Assembly (NCBI GenBank): GCA_030141605.1
Contig: JAQGDQ010000147.1
Coordinates: 188,001-252,000 of the forward strand
Direction of reading: 5' to 3'
DNA: 64,000 bases
Source of the DNA: Tubiluchus corallicola
Taxonomy: Eukaryota; Priapulida; Priapulimorpha; Priapulimorphida; Tubiluchidae
The notes under the pieces were generated by a model. It did no database searches, was not told where the DNA came from, and was given only the letters and a program-made list of their open reading frames with translations. This document shows, in pieces, positions 1 through 14,400 of the stretch. Position 1 is the first letter of the stretch. Each line of letters opens with the position of its first letter. The translations under genes and the position numbers were made by a program.

Positions 1-992
1 TTACTCAACATAGTAAGACTCTGAGTATGTGTTTTCTGTTTTAAGTAGAATTTGTAGCATGTAGTCTTTCCAGCATACTTAGGTTCATCAAAAGTCTTAC
101 TTCAGCACTAAAAACATTAATGCACAAGAAAACCCTCCATAAACATAAAGCTTAAAAAATTCTCTTTGAAATTTTATTTCACTTACAAACTGCCTTTTTA
201 CATACAGGACTTCAATTGGCAGTCACGCTGTATAAAACAGGTAAATTTAAAGACCGTTATAAGCAGCTATTTTGACGACAGGCCCCTTGAAAGAAGTTTA
301 GATAACACTGTGTAAATTTTGAAAGAATAATCAGAGCATTCGTAGCACACATGTTACTAACTAAGTAAAATTTTAAATTACTATATCTTGTCCATAAGAT
401 TAAAAATACATTTTTGGTTAATGAGTGGTGCACCCTGGAGGGTGAGTCAGCGACATTTTACTAATTATAAATAATTAATAATTTTCTTTTCTAGTTACGT
501 AAGTCTTTCTACAGGTAAACGAAATGCTAATTAATATAGACTTTCACGGAAAGTTTTTTAGGACATAATTTAACGTTGCCTTCACTTCCTGATTTACGTT
601 TGCATAGTGACTTCAGGTAATGGTGACTTTGGAACAGTATTGCGGGTGATTTAAAATGAAGACAAACAAAAATTCCTTTCAATGCGAAAACTATATATGC
701 ATACAATTGCTATAAAGTAATATAATTTTTTAAGGCGATTTTTCTGAAACCTACATCAGGTACCCTTTTCTTGTCCTTTAAATTAAAAAGTTAAAGTTCA
801 TTAAAAACTATTTAGGTATATTAAAAAACACAGACTATGTATGAAGTGCTAAATAAAGCAATGCAAACCTTCGTTAACTGCTCATGAATAACTTGCTTTA
901 GTTCAAGAACTTTTTCATCTGTCAAAGCCATACTGCAAGGAAAAAAGCAAAGTGTCATAAACCAAAGCAATATAGCTAAATGCAAGATAATA

Positions 993-1923
993 CAGTAAGT
1001 ACCGCCGCTTAGTAGACTCACGGTTAATAGACCCAATTGCTTAATTGACTCAAAAATGCCTGGTACGGGCTGCTTCTATTCAAATGTACATAAAAAACTG
1101 TCGGTAATTGACTCAAATAACTCCACATAATTGACTCAATATTTATGTGTCACATGCTTCAATAAGACACTTTCATGTGACTAATAAGCTTTTATGACTT
1201 TTATATCATCTTAATTTACTTTTAAACAATAATATACATACAAACAATTATGCTAAGTACCGTTTTGTCTGTAAGCAGGAACGTTTGTCATACGCTAATT
1301 ATGATAGCCTAATGATTTGCCTTGACCTAACTGTCCACTGCAATTAACCTCGTTACCCAAAAATTCCCAGAAGCTAAACATTTAATCACTTGCTTAGTGG
1401 TTTGCTTTTGAAGCTCTGGATGTATCTGCCAGAAAGTTTAATCAGTTAGATGTTGCTGTTATTCCAGTGACGCAGGCACAGTACAGTAAGTGCGGCACAA
1501 ATATAAGCGGGAGCTTAGGCAAAACTACAGACGACGCTACTCGAAGGAAAACACGGGCACCACCAACAATTTCAGCACGCCAAGCACTAAGTATTTGACA
1601 AGAATTTGTGCATCATACAACAACAGATTTTCAACATTTTTATCATTGTGAGAACTTTGTGAGCCAACTTCTTCGTGATAAAATGAAGCAGCCAACTTTG
1701 AATTTTCGTAATTTCTGCAAATAAACAGACTTGTGTGATTTAGAAAAGAATACTTTTTAATATTTTTTTAGTATATATTTTTAATTTATTGCTAATTCAC
1801 TTATATTAATATTTTAAAATATTGTTTCTAATTTATAACTGCACAAAGGAATTTAGGTATTACTGGGTTAACTGGGTCAAAACACTTCAGTCCCAAAGTG
1901 AGTCTATTAAGTGGCGTCTACTG
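993..1923. mobile_element. Non-autonomous pogo/Tc1-mariner-like element (MITE)
   Basis: Imperfect terminal inverted repeats begin CAGTA and share the stretch CTTAATAGACTCAC: left copy at 993-1022, reverse-complement copy at 1898-1923. The element is flanked by TA on both sides (991-992 and 1924-1925), the usual target duplication of this superfamily. The interior of about 870 bases has no open frame I can assign to a transposase. The left repeat carries a few extra bases after CAGTA, so the two ends have diverged. Confidence 0.6.
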
Positions 1924-2299
1924 TATTAACTTTTTCACTATCGGCCAAACTTGTATTAGAAATGTAGGTACCTAAATATCCATTTCCAGCAAATGATAAC
2001 TTTGGAAAAACAGAAGTGAATTTGAACAATTGTTATCAGATTTAAAACTAAAAATGCAACTCTACCTTTTGCATTTAAATGGACTAACTTTAAGCGACTA
2101 GTGATAAAAATTTGCAAAATTATAATAAATGAAATAAAAAAGTTGACTTTTTACAATTTGGTGCATCCCTAATTTTTAATTTAATGTTGCTGTAAATCAT
2201 CAGTTTTAATACAGTGTACCAGCTGAATAACCCAAGAATCAAAAATGGTGGTTATCCAAAGTGATTCCTGTCACTGTGAAGTAAGTGTATCAAGAACGA

Positions 2300-2940
2300 T
2301 TTTATCATACTTCACCACACAAAGTAAGTTTGTACACATCTCCAATGCTCTGTCATGCATGTCGCAAAGCATCAAATAGTGCTAGCACGTGTATGCACAA
2401 CTTAAAATGAGTAAGACACAAGCTAATGCTAATGTGCGAGAGTTGGTTGGTCTGGTTTCAAATATATTCAAATCAGTATCGATTCCATGTTCCAAGTAGT
2501 TGATCTGTATCATTTTTGTCTATTTTATTCAGTTTATTAATATACAAAGTGGACCATATTTCACAGCCATACAGTGCTATTGCAGATTTGTATGGTAATT
2601 GGAAAGTTGCACTTGAAGATCAATGATTTATTATTGGAAAGGAATCTTAATGTCTGGCATTTCATTGTTTCTATACACTTGTGGTATATACCTGTGTTCA
2701 TGAAGTAAGCCCCAAGTACTTTATATGTTTTCTGACTTCAGATTTATTGAGTTCAGTAGCAACTAAATGTTTGGCTTCAGGGCAATTTTTTCAATATACG
2801 ACTATATTTATTTTGTTTTGTAATTAATGTGCCGAAAATTACTTTGCACGTACGTTGCTAATTCATTAACATTTCTTTGAAGACCGTCTCTGATAATGCT
2901 CAATAATACCAAACCGTCTTCAAAAAGTAAAGATGTATGA
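2300..2940 (-). pseudogene. LINE reverse-transcriptase fossil
   Basis: Read on the minus strand, broken frames resemble the C-terminal half of a CR1/jockey-type non-LTR reverse transcriptase. Near 2900 there is FEDGLVLLS where the family has FADD plus hydrophobic residues. Near 2700 a degraded 'KYLG.YF' block follows, and near 2560 'ALYGCEIWSTLYINKLNKID', the typical block after the polymerase domain. Stops and frameshifts lie between the blocks and the active-site motif is altered, so this copy is dead. The KYLG block also matches the fragment at 51780-51955. Confidence 0.6.
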
Positions 2941-4378
2941 TGTATTTTTTGTTCTGAAGTACATGTATTGGGTCATTCTTCTGGAACAGCTGAAGACTAA
3001 AGAGAGAGCCTCAATGATTCACAGGACAGATGTTCATCATCATGTGTACTCAACGCAGCCGCTAAAAGTTTTAGTGCATCATCTGCATAACATAGCAAAT
3101 AAATTCTGGCCATTATGCATTAAGAATAAGAGCAAGTCTGTCAAATTTCTCGCCGCTATTTTAGAGCAATAGAGTAAATCTTTTTGGTTCAGTTTGACTT
3201 AAGCTGCCTTTATTTATATATTTGCTGACGAAAACAGCGGAACAAAACAATTTACAACTATGGTCCACTTACTAACCAGGCAGTCACCACCACCGCTACC
3301 AACAACAACCAAACAATTCAAACGCCATTACTAACAGCAACGACAAAACGAAAAAGCCACATCAGTAACAGTAATGCAATAACACTCATCTCACTAAAAT
3401 TTAATGACATCGGAATAGTGGATGGCAACAACAACAACAGTTCTGAAGAAGAGCTCTGAGAAAGAATAAAAAAACTTCTAAACTTGAGCCAACAGAAAGT
3501 TGGCGACCTGAAGCCACACTTTAATTTTTAAAATACCACAGCGATATGTGTCAACTTAAAATAACACTAATTGCCATTTTTAATTTAAGCTAAGTGAATT
3601 TTTAGATTAATAGGGCATGATGGTCAATGAGAACTACATGCTGCAAAGACATTCATTATTATATCAATAATATAGTGTACATAATAATTACTTTTTGTAA
3701 GAATGATAAAATTAAACAAGGCATATATCATATTAGCCTTAACTGCCATTCAAGAAATCTCCTTACTAACTGCTTATGGTGATTCTAGGTTATTGAAATT
3801 AATTATAGAAAAAATTCTTCGGGACAGTCCTGCGATCATTTATACGTGTTGTTTAATTATTGTAAAACTTTGGGACACACGTATGCACATACTATTCTGC
3901 ATTGCAGGCAAATGTTACACATACTAGAACCATCATTTGCTGTCTGACAGTTATGTACTCCATACATACTCTGAACATCTTGGTGGTGTGCATGGTGCAG
4001 TGCATAATAACTGCATGTAAACAAGGAAGATTACTGGTTCAGAGAAAGCAAAGCACAAATACTAAAATCTCTGAGTGATTGTATGTGTATGGTACCATGA
4101 TGCTTCGTTGCACCTTAGTAATTATATATGTAAAACATTCCATTTTACAGATGCAAATTTTGACTGCCATAGAAACTTGTACATGGAATTGCTCACAGAA
4201 CCAAGAAATTTTATTTCAAGCTGAACAATAACAAAATAGGTAACATATATGCAATGGGCTTTTATTAATTCATTAATTTCAATACCATAAAAAGCTGAAC
4301 ATTTAGTTTAGTTATAATATGAATATTACAATGAACTACATGATTTGTATTGCAAATGTTAACAAAGAGGGCAAAACT

Positions 4379-7300
4379 TTAAGCACTGCCTTTTCTTTCA
4401 TTATATAAGAACTCAACGTCACTGTCTGACAACGCACAGTGAAATATTTTCAGTTCATCTATGAATCCTGTAAAGTACTCGCTTGACGTGCCAACTCCTG
4501 CTTTGCCAATTGTTAAGGGTGTATTTTTGATAACAATGTCACCAGAACAACAAGCTGCATTGCCTGCAAATAAACACACATACATTTTGCATTAATAATG
4601 ATTTCAACTCATTAAATTTCAGTAGAAAGATGAAAAGCTTTTCTGTAAAGTTACCACTTAATAGAAGGTACTCACCCTGCTGCTTCTGGTTGTCCAAGTA
4701 GTAGAACAATGATTTACCATCATACGTCATCACAACATGGTGCCAAGTATTAAGAGTAGCCAAGATATTTATATAATCCCAAGTTTTAGAGCTATCTGAT
4801 GTTATGACTCCACCCCCTAACATCTGCCCACTGTTCTCTCTGCCCATTCGTATTTCCCAACTGCCATGTGCATAATATCCATTACCCACAATACCTTGGT
4901 AGTTGGTAGAAACTGAAAATAAAAAATTTAAATCTGAGACAATTAATAAGACTGAAACTAAAAACTCATTTTATCAAGAAGATCATATATAGCAGATAAT
5001 AACAATTCACAACATCTCCCAGATGAAGTTGGAAATACTGTAATTTCTCATAACAATAATTAAGGTTTAATTTCCTACAACCGTAAATATGTATTTAATG
5101 CTTTAAAGCAAAGTAGTACCCAATGAAAACCACATAGAATTTATTTAACCACATAGAATATGCAAGAAGTTTGATCTCAAAATTCATACTTAAGTGATTT
5201 TTGTGTCGACGAAAAGTAGCAAAAACAAGTGAGATACACTACAGAAATTTACTAATCACTTTTGTGACAACATTACTGACGTGAATTTATATTACTTAAT
5301 AGAAGGTTTACTTGCTATTTGAGTACGCAAGTGCATGAGTTCTAGCATTAGAAATGTTAGAAGATGCATGCAGTTTAGAGTGTATGAGTACTACCTACTT
5401 ATAAGTTACTGGAATTGAGGCTTTGCAAACTACTGATCATCAATCTGTTATGGCACTTAAATGAAAACTGTTTTGCATAAAAGTTCATGCAAGCTCTATT
5501 GTTCACTAGTGTGTGAAAATGTGTAATACACAATTAACAACTATCATGGCAAAGCCACTAAACAACAGGTTTGCCCTATTCAGATGGGTGTTAAACAGGT
5601 TAGCTTTACGCTGCCTTAAGAGCTATTTACGTAGCATTTGAACGAGTATGTGTTTCCACCTGCAGAAAAAAATCAATAGGAATAGCTGCAGAAAAAGAAT
5701 AAGGTACATGCAGGCTGAATAAATGGGTGCATTGAAAACAATATAAACCTATTGTATCTATTCCGCACCACCCAAAATGCATACGCTACGTAAACGTCAC
5801 TTTAGGCAACTGGAAGATTCATTAAGGTAGGTTCGCGCTAATAATTTTGTTCAGAGTTACTTAAAGTGCTGCAAAACTGCCAAAACTTGTTAAATCACCA
5901 TGGATGCTCAAGCAAGTCAGCAGTGGGAGAACACACAAGTGAAAATTTTCTTTGAATATTCTGCAAGAACTTGACATATTTAACGTTTTATATAATAGGA
6001 GGCAGAGATATCAAAAACTGTTTGTTGAAGTGTGAGGCCGGTGAAGAGAAATTGGCTTAGAAAAAATATGGCAACAATGTCGAGCAAAATCCTCTTCAGT
6101 GAAAGTTGGTTCCTGGTTAACTATCCTAGTCCACCAATCAGAACTCCTACAGTGTACAGTAACTGCGTGCCTGATGGTCACCCACGATACATAATAAAAC
6201 AGCTCAGCAGTGATCTCAGCTGCCACAAAAGCTAGCTGGTGGCCATGGGTGAATGCCATTTTTGTTATTAGTTATTTGTTCAGTCGCCAGTTTCTACGTG
6301 CGTGGTTTTCAGATAAAAACCATGTGTAACCTATCTCATTCTTTGTCACTACAGACCGAACAGACCCCTTTACATCAAATGTTTTCTTATTAATTATCAT
6401 CAAAAATATCAGACTGAGAACAATACCCGTGCGTTTGAACCACACGCTGATGCCAAAGTTAGAACCCCAAGCATGATTTCTGAATGAATCCACATCCACT
6501 TTTCCACTTCCTCCGAATTGAGCAGCTCCATTTCCTCGTATCACATCTGCTCCAGTGTAAATGGCAGTATTTCCACTAGTTTGCCCATGCTTGCCATTTC
6601 CAGATTTATCATGGAAATCTTCGTCGAAAGGGTAGTAAGCATCCAGACCTTCAAAGTAGAGTTTGTTAAAAAGAAATATGCTAAAACATATGAGAATAAT
6701 GCTGTACACAATGTGCAAAAAACTACCAAATCCTCATAATTTCAAGGCTAAAATGCTACAAACTAAAATTCAATAGTTGTTTTATGTAGAAGCCAGACTG
6801 CAGCCTCATATTATGTCAACAGAAAAGCAAACTAGAGCCTCACCAGTGCTCAGTATATTTCAGTATATTATAATATGAAACCCAGTTAGTATGCAGATGT
6901 CTAACTGAGAGCACCTTGTAACTAGATTAATTCTAAAGACAACAATGGTTTTTGGTATGATGGATAGTTATATTCAGCAATCATACAACAATCATATAAA
7001 TACACTTTTGTTTATAATAAATAAAATTAAAATATCATGGGAAATTGTGTAGAAAAACAGATCAGTCGAACTTCAATGGGATTAGCAAAAAATTTAATGA
7101 TTGTGCAAAAGCGAAGACAATCATAAGATTTAGTCTACAAATAATCATCATTGTAGAAGCACAAAATATCAGCACAGCTAACTTACATGATATTAGTGAT
7201 GACGATGCATCTTTGCACGCGCATGGCTCTAGTTGTGAAACTCGGTCAAGTATCTCATCCAGTTTTGCTTCCAGAGTCTCTATAATACCATTTCTGTTGC

Positions 7301-7755
7301 ATGAAGGCTGTTCGCAATGACCTGCAATAGAAATAAATTTAGAAATTACATGTATTGTAATGAAGTACTTGTAACTGCTATAAAATACTTTGATTATCTT
7401 AAAATGGTTTCAACAACAATTCAAGAAGTTTACTTGTCTGCCTCACAGAATCACAACTAATATTCATACCCACAAAGTAAATTTGCTTTTCCAAAAATTT
7501 TGGCAAAACACTGTCACATTTTAACGATTTTATGGCATCATATTACCATGAATGTAGCTATCGACAATCACGAAAAACTTTGAAATGCAACAGTTTTTCA
7601 AAGCTAACAAAAAGACAAAAACAAAAGCTATAATAATGCTTTGCATAAACAACACTACATGCATAAAATGACTTGGTCTTATTTTCAAGAAGTTTAACAA
7701 GCTTACTTTTTAAAAACAGTAGCAGAAATAAAAAGAAAATGAAATCACACTTCAT
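4379..7755 (-). CDS. Secreted LamG-like (concanavalin A/jelly-roll fold) protein
   Basis: Five coding exons on the minus strand: 7707-7755, 7187-7321, 6427-6648, 4676-4912 and 4379-4563. Together they give 828 bases, 275 residues plus stop, with no frame break. Residues 1-16 start MKCDFIFF and are strongly hydrophobic, a likely signal peptide. Next comes a Cys-bearing segment (HCEQPSC) and a short heptad-like helix (TLEAKLDEILDRVSQLE), perhaps for oligomerisation. The rest is one LamG/laminin-G-3-like domain: 'YYPFDEDFHDKSGN' at its start, 'WFKRT', 'WHHVVMTYDGK' in the middle and 'GFIDELKIF..ALS' near the end. The family binds glycans or proteins outside the cell; the ligand here is unknown. 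All four introns are phase 1, typical of exon-shuffled extracellular proteins. Splice sites are GT-AG. Fold confidence is high; I do not recognise a specific orthologue. Confidence 0.85.
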
Positions 7756-8477
7756 GCTGCTGGGTTCGTGACCAAAAAATTACAAAAAAGGCTGGTAAAT
7801 GGCTGAATAAACCCTGCACCTGCCCATAAGTAATAGGCATTTATGGAAGTAAGTAGGGCTTAAGTTTCTAAGGCCTGCTGTGATAACATCCTGTTTCAAC
7901 AGCCTGCAGGTAGCCAGTAGGTGTGATATCCTGGTGTAAATTTAGCTCGTACTAATAGTAAACAGTTAGCTAGAAAAGTGTGCTGTCGAATTTCAGCAGG
8001 AATACAGTCTAAATGTCACATACAAGGAGATACAGAACATAACCTAAATGTTTAGCAGTTAAACAAGTCACTGTCAAGAACATTTATTAGGCACAAGCTT
8101 ACAATTATTCTGTGCTGATGGTAATTATTGTCTAAATCTACAAATCTTATACAATGTACTGTACATAATAATTACTTTCAACTGTTTATGCAACTGTTTA
8201 TGAAAAAAGAACAAGAAAAAAATTTGTAAGTTTGTCTAGTGAAATAAATTACATCAACAGTAACATTATCTAAATTATATAAAATGCAATTAAGGTCAAT
8301 GTAATAATTTCATGAATGTATAAGTGCTTTCATAAAGTAGCACGTTTTTAGAAAAATTGACAGACATTAATGAGAAAAGAAGAGAAGCACTATGCTACAG
8401 AAGTAAAACAGCTACGCTTATTTTTTTAAAAATATCACAGTTATATGGAATTTCTGATGTGAGGAGACGTGCTGTAG
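7756..8477. other. Spacer between the LamG and TMEM241 genes
   Basis: About 720 bases between the LamG start codon and the TMEM241 stop codon; both genes lie on the minus strand. It should hold the LamG promoter and 5' UTR and the TMEM241 3' UTR. A tttatt at about 8090 could be an AATAAA signal for TMEM241. I see no conserved element or repeat. Confidence 0.4.
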
Positions 8478-11400
8478 CTACAAAACTTCATTTTGCAGTG
8501 GTTCTGGTGCTGATGGCTCCATGAAGGAACTGCATTCCCAGGCTAAACAAGCCCCCAAGTTCACAAAAGCACTGAAAATTAAAAAAAGAAAAGTTAAAAA
8601 AAGAAACGGGCCCAAAGCTCCAAATGAGTGTCAGAATGTAATATGAAAAATAAAGTTAAAAACAAACCTAGAACCTGAATACAGTTATGTACATCATGCT
8701 TACCATAATATTTCATCCATTGTTACAGAAAATTCCTCTTCTGCCCCATAAAATAATGGCAACGACAAAAAAACAGCTCCAACCTAAAAATGGAGAACCT
8801 TGTAAATGCAAGGCAGATAGGATTGCGCAGCCGTCTTAGTCTGTAAGACTTACCTGATATACAGTAGTGATTAGCAGATCTGTTGCTCACTGTCATTACC
8901 AAAGAAATACACAGAGTTGTTCACAAAATCTCTTGGATGTGAATAAAATTGTGCCAAAGATCTTCACACTCTTAGGGAGCACTATGCTTAAATGTTGTTT
9001 ACCTTACAGAGGGAGGATGTATATCTGAATGAAGCTAAGATACCTCTGCCAGTTAAGTGCCTCATCTTGGCACTCCAGTGTCACTCAAAAACATGAAGTT
9101 GAGTAGACCTACTGACAAGCGGATTCTAGCTCGCAGTGTGCCAAAGTGTTAAAAAATCCAAAATGTACAACTTAAATGGAAAACTAAAACAAAACAAAAT
9201 TTATATCATTCGAAAGACATGGTATGTCTCTTTAAAAAACATGTATATTAGTCCGACTATTTACGTCCGTACTACCTGCATATATGTTAACAGACTGGGT
9301 AACCCTTATATTTTACAGCTTATTTAGAATGTTGCAAGCTATGAAATCGAATTGCATACCTTTGCTATTGTGGTTGCAAATTCTGGTTGAAGTGAAAGAC
9401 ACCGTTCACCCAAGGTTTCTAGATGTATTGCGCATAAGATCAGCAATACTCCAAATAATCCACTGTGAAAAAAACATTAAAATGATGAATAAAAGTTTAT
9501 CTACAGTTAATAATACAATGTAGCACAATAAGGTACAACAGTAATTTTAAAGATTTTGTTGCATTATAATATTACATTAAAAGTTGTATTTACTTGAAAC
9601 GAGAAAGAAACGTGTGAAACAAATGTTCTCCTAAATTAAAAAAAATCATGTCTTGTAAATTATACAAATACATTTGTCATTAATTACAATAGTCATTAAA
9701 AACTTTTAAGTTTACAAATTAAAATTGTCACGAGGCACAAAGCAAGTTTTGGGATTGACATGCAAATAAAGGAAGATGACACTGCTAAATTAATCTTTAC
9801 CTTGCTAGGCAGCCAATGTAAAATCTCGTGAAATATAAAAATGGAAACTGTTGAGCAGCTAAAACATCACCTGTAAAAACCATAACAACATTAGTCACAA
9901 ATCAATAATCAAAGGATATGACTAGATGACGTATTTTAACAGTATCTCCTGTAATAAAGATAGAAAACATATTTTGGCATTTCCTACAGCCATTTTCAAT
10001 TGTACTTTATGCGATTTTCAGTATTTAAATTTTAACAAAGCGTGCAATGACAAATAATGACCAAGTAAACAGCGTTAGACCTATATATAATTCTTTGCAG
10101 TCTTCTTATGCCAATGTGCAACCTATAAACAAAGTTTTTCTAAAAAAATTAACACACAAGCATGCATGCATCCACACACATCCTGGCGAATTCATACACC
10201 CACCCGCACACACACCCTCTCATGCACACACATTCACCCATGCATACATGCACGCATGCACACACACGCACGCATGCACACAAAGTAAGGCATACTTAGC
10301 TGTGTGGTGATATAAGTGACAGAAAACAAAATTTAATGCTTTTAAGTAGGCCAAATAGTCTTAATTACATGTTACAGGCCTTAGCATATAGTAGATGTTT
10401 ATAACATTTACTTACCATGTTAAATAGGTCATTACCCATCGCCAAAAATTATGATCAGGTGGTCAATTTGCATAAAGCTTAGTCAGAAAGCACAAGTACT
10501 TTGTTAAAAACCAAAGTTTCACGGGGTTTACAACTTTGGCGACTATCTGAAGACTTCTCAACAGTATACAACCATAAGTTCAACAGTATACACCATAAGT
10601 TTCCCAAATAGTTGCACAATATACCTGTGCATTTGCCATTGTCGCTCTGGGAAAGTGGGAAATTTTAACATGTTTAGTTAGTCGCTGGAGTAGCAAACTC
10701 ATCAAAACTTCTCCAAACTGTTGTAAAAAATGTCGCAAAAAACTAGAGGACCTGTGAAACCCTGGTTTTAGCAAAAATTATAAAACTTATTGTAGTGGTA
10801 ATAGAGCAGGGTTTGGGAAGTCAAAGTGTTAATGTGAGAGATATTTGAAACTCATAATTACCTAGAAAGACACTTGTTGGCACCAGTATAATTACACTGA
10901 AAAACAAAGACAACATCATGCATCGAAATTACAAAAATGAATACAAAAGAAAAACAGTTATAAATACTATTACAGATCACCAAAGGAGAACCATTGCATT
11001 TAAGAAAAAATGTTCTAAAAATAAATCAAACCAATTTGATCACTGAATTTTTTCAAACAGTTACAGTAAATGAGTCAATGAATAATACATAGTTACCTAA
11101 AAATGTAGCTGAAGTAAATTTTGTATATTTTTCTGAAACAAACAAAATTATGAAAATGTTTAAACCAAAGGATGTAAGGCATTATATAGGCACATAAAAA
11201 CACACTATTAAAATATTAAAAATAAAAATAGTTCAGTAATAAATACAAAAAGATAAAGTTAACAACTTACCGCACTTGATTGACGTTTTCTTTACATAGC
11301 CAGTACAAATTACAGTTAACTGAAATACATTGTACACTATAAATACTTTATTTATATACATTGTACACTAGAAAAGCAACAACTAATCAAATGCACATTA

Positions 11401-14400
11401 CTTTTAAATTTTTGACTATAATGAATATTCTCATCTTACACAATTAGTTACATATCTAGATAACTCCAACAAAACTTATCAGTGAGATTTTTCGTTTGAA
11501 GTTCAGTAGGCCTACATGGTAGGACTGCACATGAAAGACTGTCACTGTTCCATTAATGATTCTTGTAAAAGGTGCTGTCTTTTTCTAAACAATGCTACAA
11601 TTTCTTCACAGATGCTCTGTATTTTCTAGCAAAGTTGTATCCAAAAGGCCTATGAAAATTTGACATTATACTTAGTTGTTGTGAAAAGAAAAAAAATACA
11701 AATGTTGTTTGGTGTTACATTTGACTTTTACCTGAAAAAAGTACATATAAGAACATCCACATATATCCGTAAGGTTGCTTATGATGCGCTTGACTGCTAC
11801 TAGAAATATTTAAAACACTTGTAACCCACGGCAAGCTAATCCAGCTAGAGGACAGAAGAATAAGCAGAAGCAAAAAAGCCTTAAATTTGGTAATTGGTGA
11901 AATAACCTGAAATTAACAAAAGATGATAGAAAAAAATATAGTTTAGGTAAACAAAATGAACATATATATTAGTAAAAACCCATAAGAAGTCATTGATTTT
12001 TAAAAACACCAAGGTATATTTGTGTATTGTTATGGGCTTTAAGACAATTTTTCACAATATATAAATAATGAGACATTCAGAGTAAGAATAATAAAGTGTC
12101 AAGTACAGTTGTCTGGACTGGAGATTGGACATAAAAAAATGCATAATATTAGAATTATCAAGCGATGTCTGTCAAGAATTTTCAGAAAACATAACGAAAT
12201 AAACTAAAACGAGGAGTTGGTCTGCAAAGGGCCACAGCAATAGACTTTGAATTACTAATCAATTTATAAATTACAACTCAGAAAATTGCATTCAGCTGTA
12301 TTCCACCATATCAGCATCACAGTTGCATTTTTGTCATATATATTTTCGTCAGATAATTAGACGCAAAGGCTTATAGAACGAAAGAAATATTCTAATTCGT
12401 TACATAAGCAATCTAGCAGGAATGGCATATGCCATAATGCTAGGTTTGATCTAGATATGCTAAGTACCACACATTGCTTGTACAGTAAATGCAGTGCAAG
12501 TGTACTACCGTGGTTTTTCGATAAACCATGCGCATACAAGGGGTTACACCTTTTGATCTTGCAAGGGTGTTATTTAAACTCGTTAGCACAGCAAGTTCCT
12601 CTAGCAATTTTAGTCAATCTGAAGTTTCAGGTTTATTGAAACACACATCAACTATGCCTTTATGTGGAGTACTGGAATGTTCACTATGTTTAAATAAGTG
12701 CAGAAAAGTCAATGCATTCGTGCTCATCAATTTTAAGTTGCAAATTACAAGAAACAAAAAATTAACTATTGCAAATGTACGAACTGTTATTTATTTGAAA
12801 ACTGAATGCCTTACAATGATTTAATGTAGTGATTTTAGAACTAAGCGAATCTTACCTTTCCATAAATAAAATAACTCCACAGTGATAAGCTTGGCAGTGT
12901 TGTGCATTGAAGGCATACAAATACTGTAATAGGCTGAAAAAATATTTTTTGTTAAATGGTTAATAAGTTATAAAAGCAGGAAAATGTATATACACCATGG
13001 ATGCTTCGTAGATACATAAATTTGGGAGTGGCACCCACAAAATGCATTAAAAAGTACAAGTGCTTAAAAATTACGTCATGGTCAGACTATACAGAGTCAG
13101 ACAAACTTCTACATATAACCCATACATTGCATTCTAATGTACATTTACAACAAAGTCGACATGTCATCACAAATTCTCAATAGCTAGTCAACCAAGTTTA
13201 TCTGGATGTAAGAACTATCCTTCTTAATGCTTAATGAGCACAAAACAAATGCAAAAACAAAATTTGCACTTACCTTTGTAAATAAACACAGCATGGTATC
13301 AGTGTAACTCAAATGGCTTTGTGTCATTTGATTTAAAATTTTGATTTAATTTTTGAGGTGAAACAAGCACTCATTAGCAGAGGTAGGATACAACACGAAA
13401 TCTCATTTATTTCTGATATGTTTTAAAGTGTCATGTAGTTCACTGAAAGCATGGAAAAGACATGCTATCGAGTAGTCTGAGCTTTAACAATTAATGGTTA
13501 TTAAAAATATTAATGATAATAAAGCTTCTTCCACAATTACGAAATGCAATCTAAATACGAACAATACTATGATTGACAAACCACTTGATTCACTTCATAT
13601 AGGCTGCTTATGATGGATAGCAGTGATGGTACTAATCTACTACAAAAGTTCATAGCTACAACGTTAGGTTAATTTATGATAACACAATGTGTTGTTCAAA
13701 AACTGCAATGCTGAGGTACAATACTTACCAGTTTAGACAATGCCACAGATCCAGCATAAATGGAAATAGTATACAATGCTGCGCCTGGAACTAGATAAAA
13801 CAACTGCTCCCTATATGTACAAGAAAGAAGATCATATAAGCATAAAATCATCAAATGACTTCTTACAATCAATTACCACAAAATTTTACAAGTGATAATT
13901 AAGCCAAATGTACAATGTAAATGTGCAGTTGTACTTAGACACTGTTAATATCAATACTACATTTTGTTTTATAACTTGTATGACATTTGTGAAAATTCAT
14001 GTTGTGAATTTTGAGTTGAGCTTAACAGTTACGGATATATCTGTTAACAATTAACTGGATAATCTTGAAAGTTTTAAATTTAAACAATGTCTTCTAAAAG
14101 GCTTATTGAGAGAAGTCTTTATTTTATATGTATTTGGTACATATCTGACTAATAATTATTTAACAGAGCTGCACAACAAGCAGTTAAATTTTATTTTAAC
14201 AGGGAACTAGGCCCAATTTTAAACTATATAGCTCAAAATAATCTAATACACAGAATACTGAAAGAGAACTTATGAATGATTTATGTGAAAGAATTATTAT
14301 CCCAGAAACCTAATTTTGCATATGTGCTGTTCATTTTTCACAATTGTATGAGTTTTGTTATTCCAGCTAGATGGGCACTATTATCCTGGATTTTAGAAGT

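Larger units (their letters stand above)
1..4378. other. Intergenic region, no gene seen
   Basis: AT-rich sequence downstream of the LamG gene. Short open frames here lack splice signals and similarity to families I know. It holds a pogo-like MITE (993-1923) and a decayed LINE reverse-transcriptase fragment (about 2300-2940, minus). A tttatt at about 4260 reads AATAAA on the minus strand, some 115 bases past the LamG stop codon, and is a plausible polyadenylation signal for that gene. Confidence 0.6.

Noticed and set aside
10047-10310. 87-codon His-rich frame
   Set aside because: It follows a CA/CATGCA simple repeat within an intron.
13269-13330. Donor-like AAAG|GTAAGTG and a short open segment in TMEM241
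   Set aside because: TMEM241 exons 4 and 5 (13729-13810 and 12856-12933) join in phase and match the family without an extra exon.
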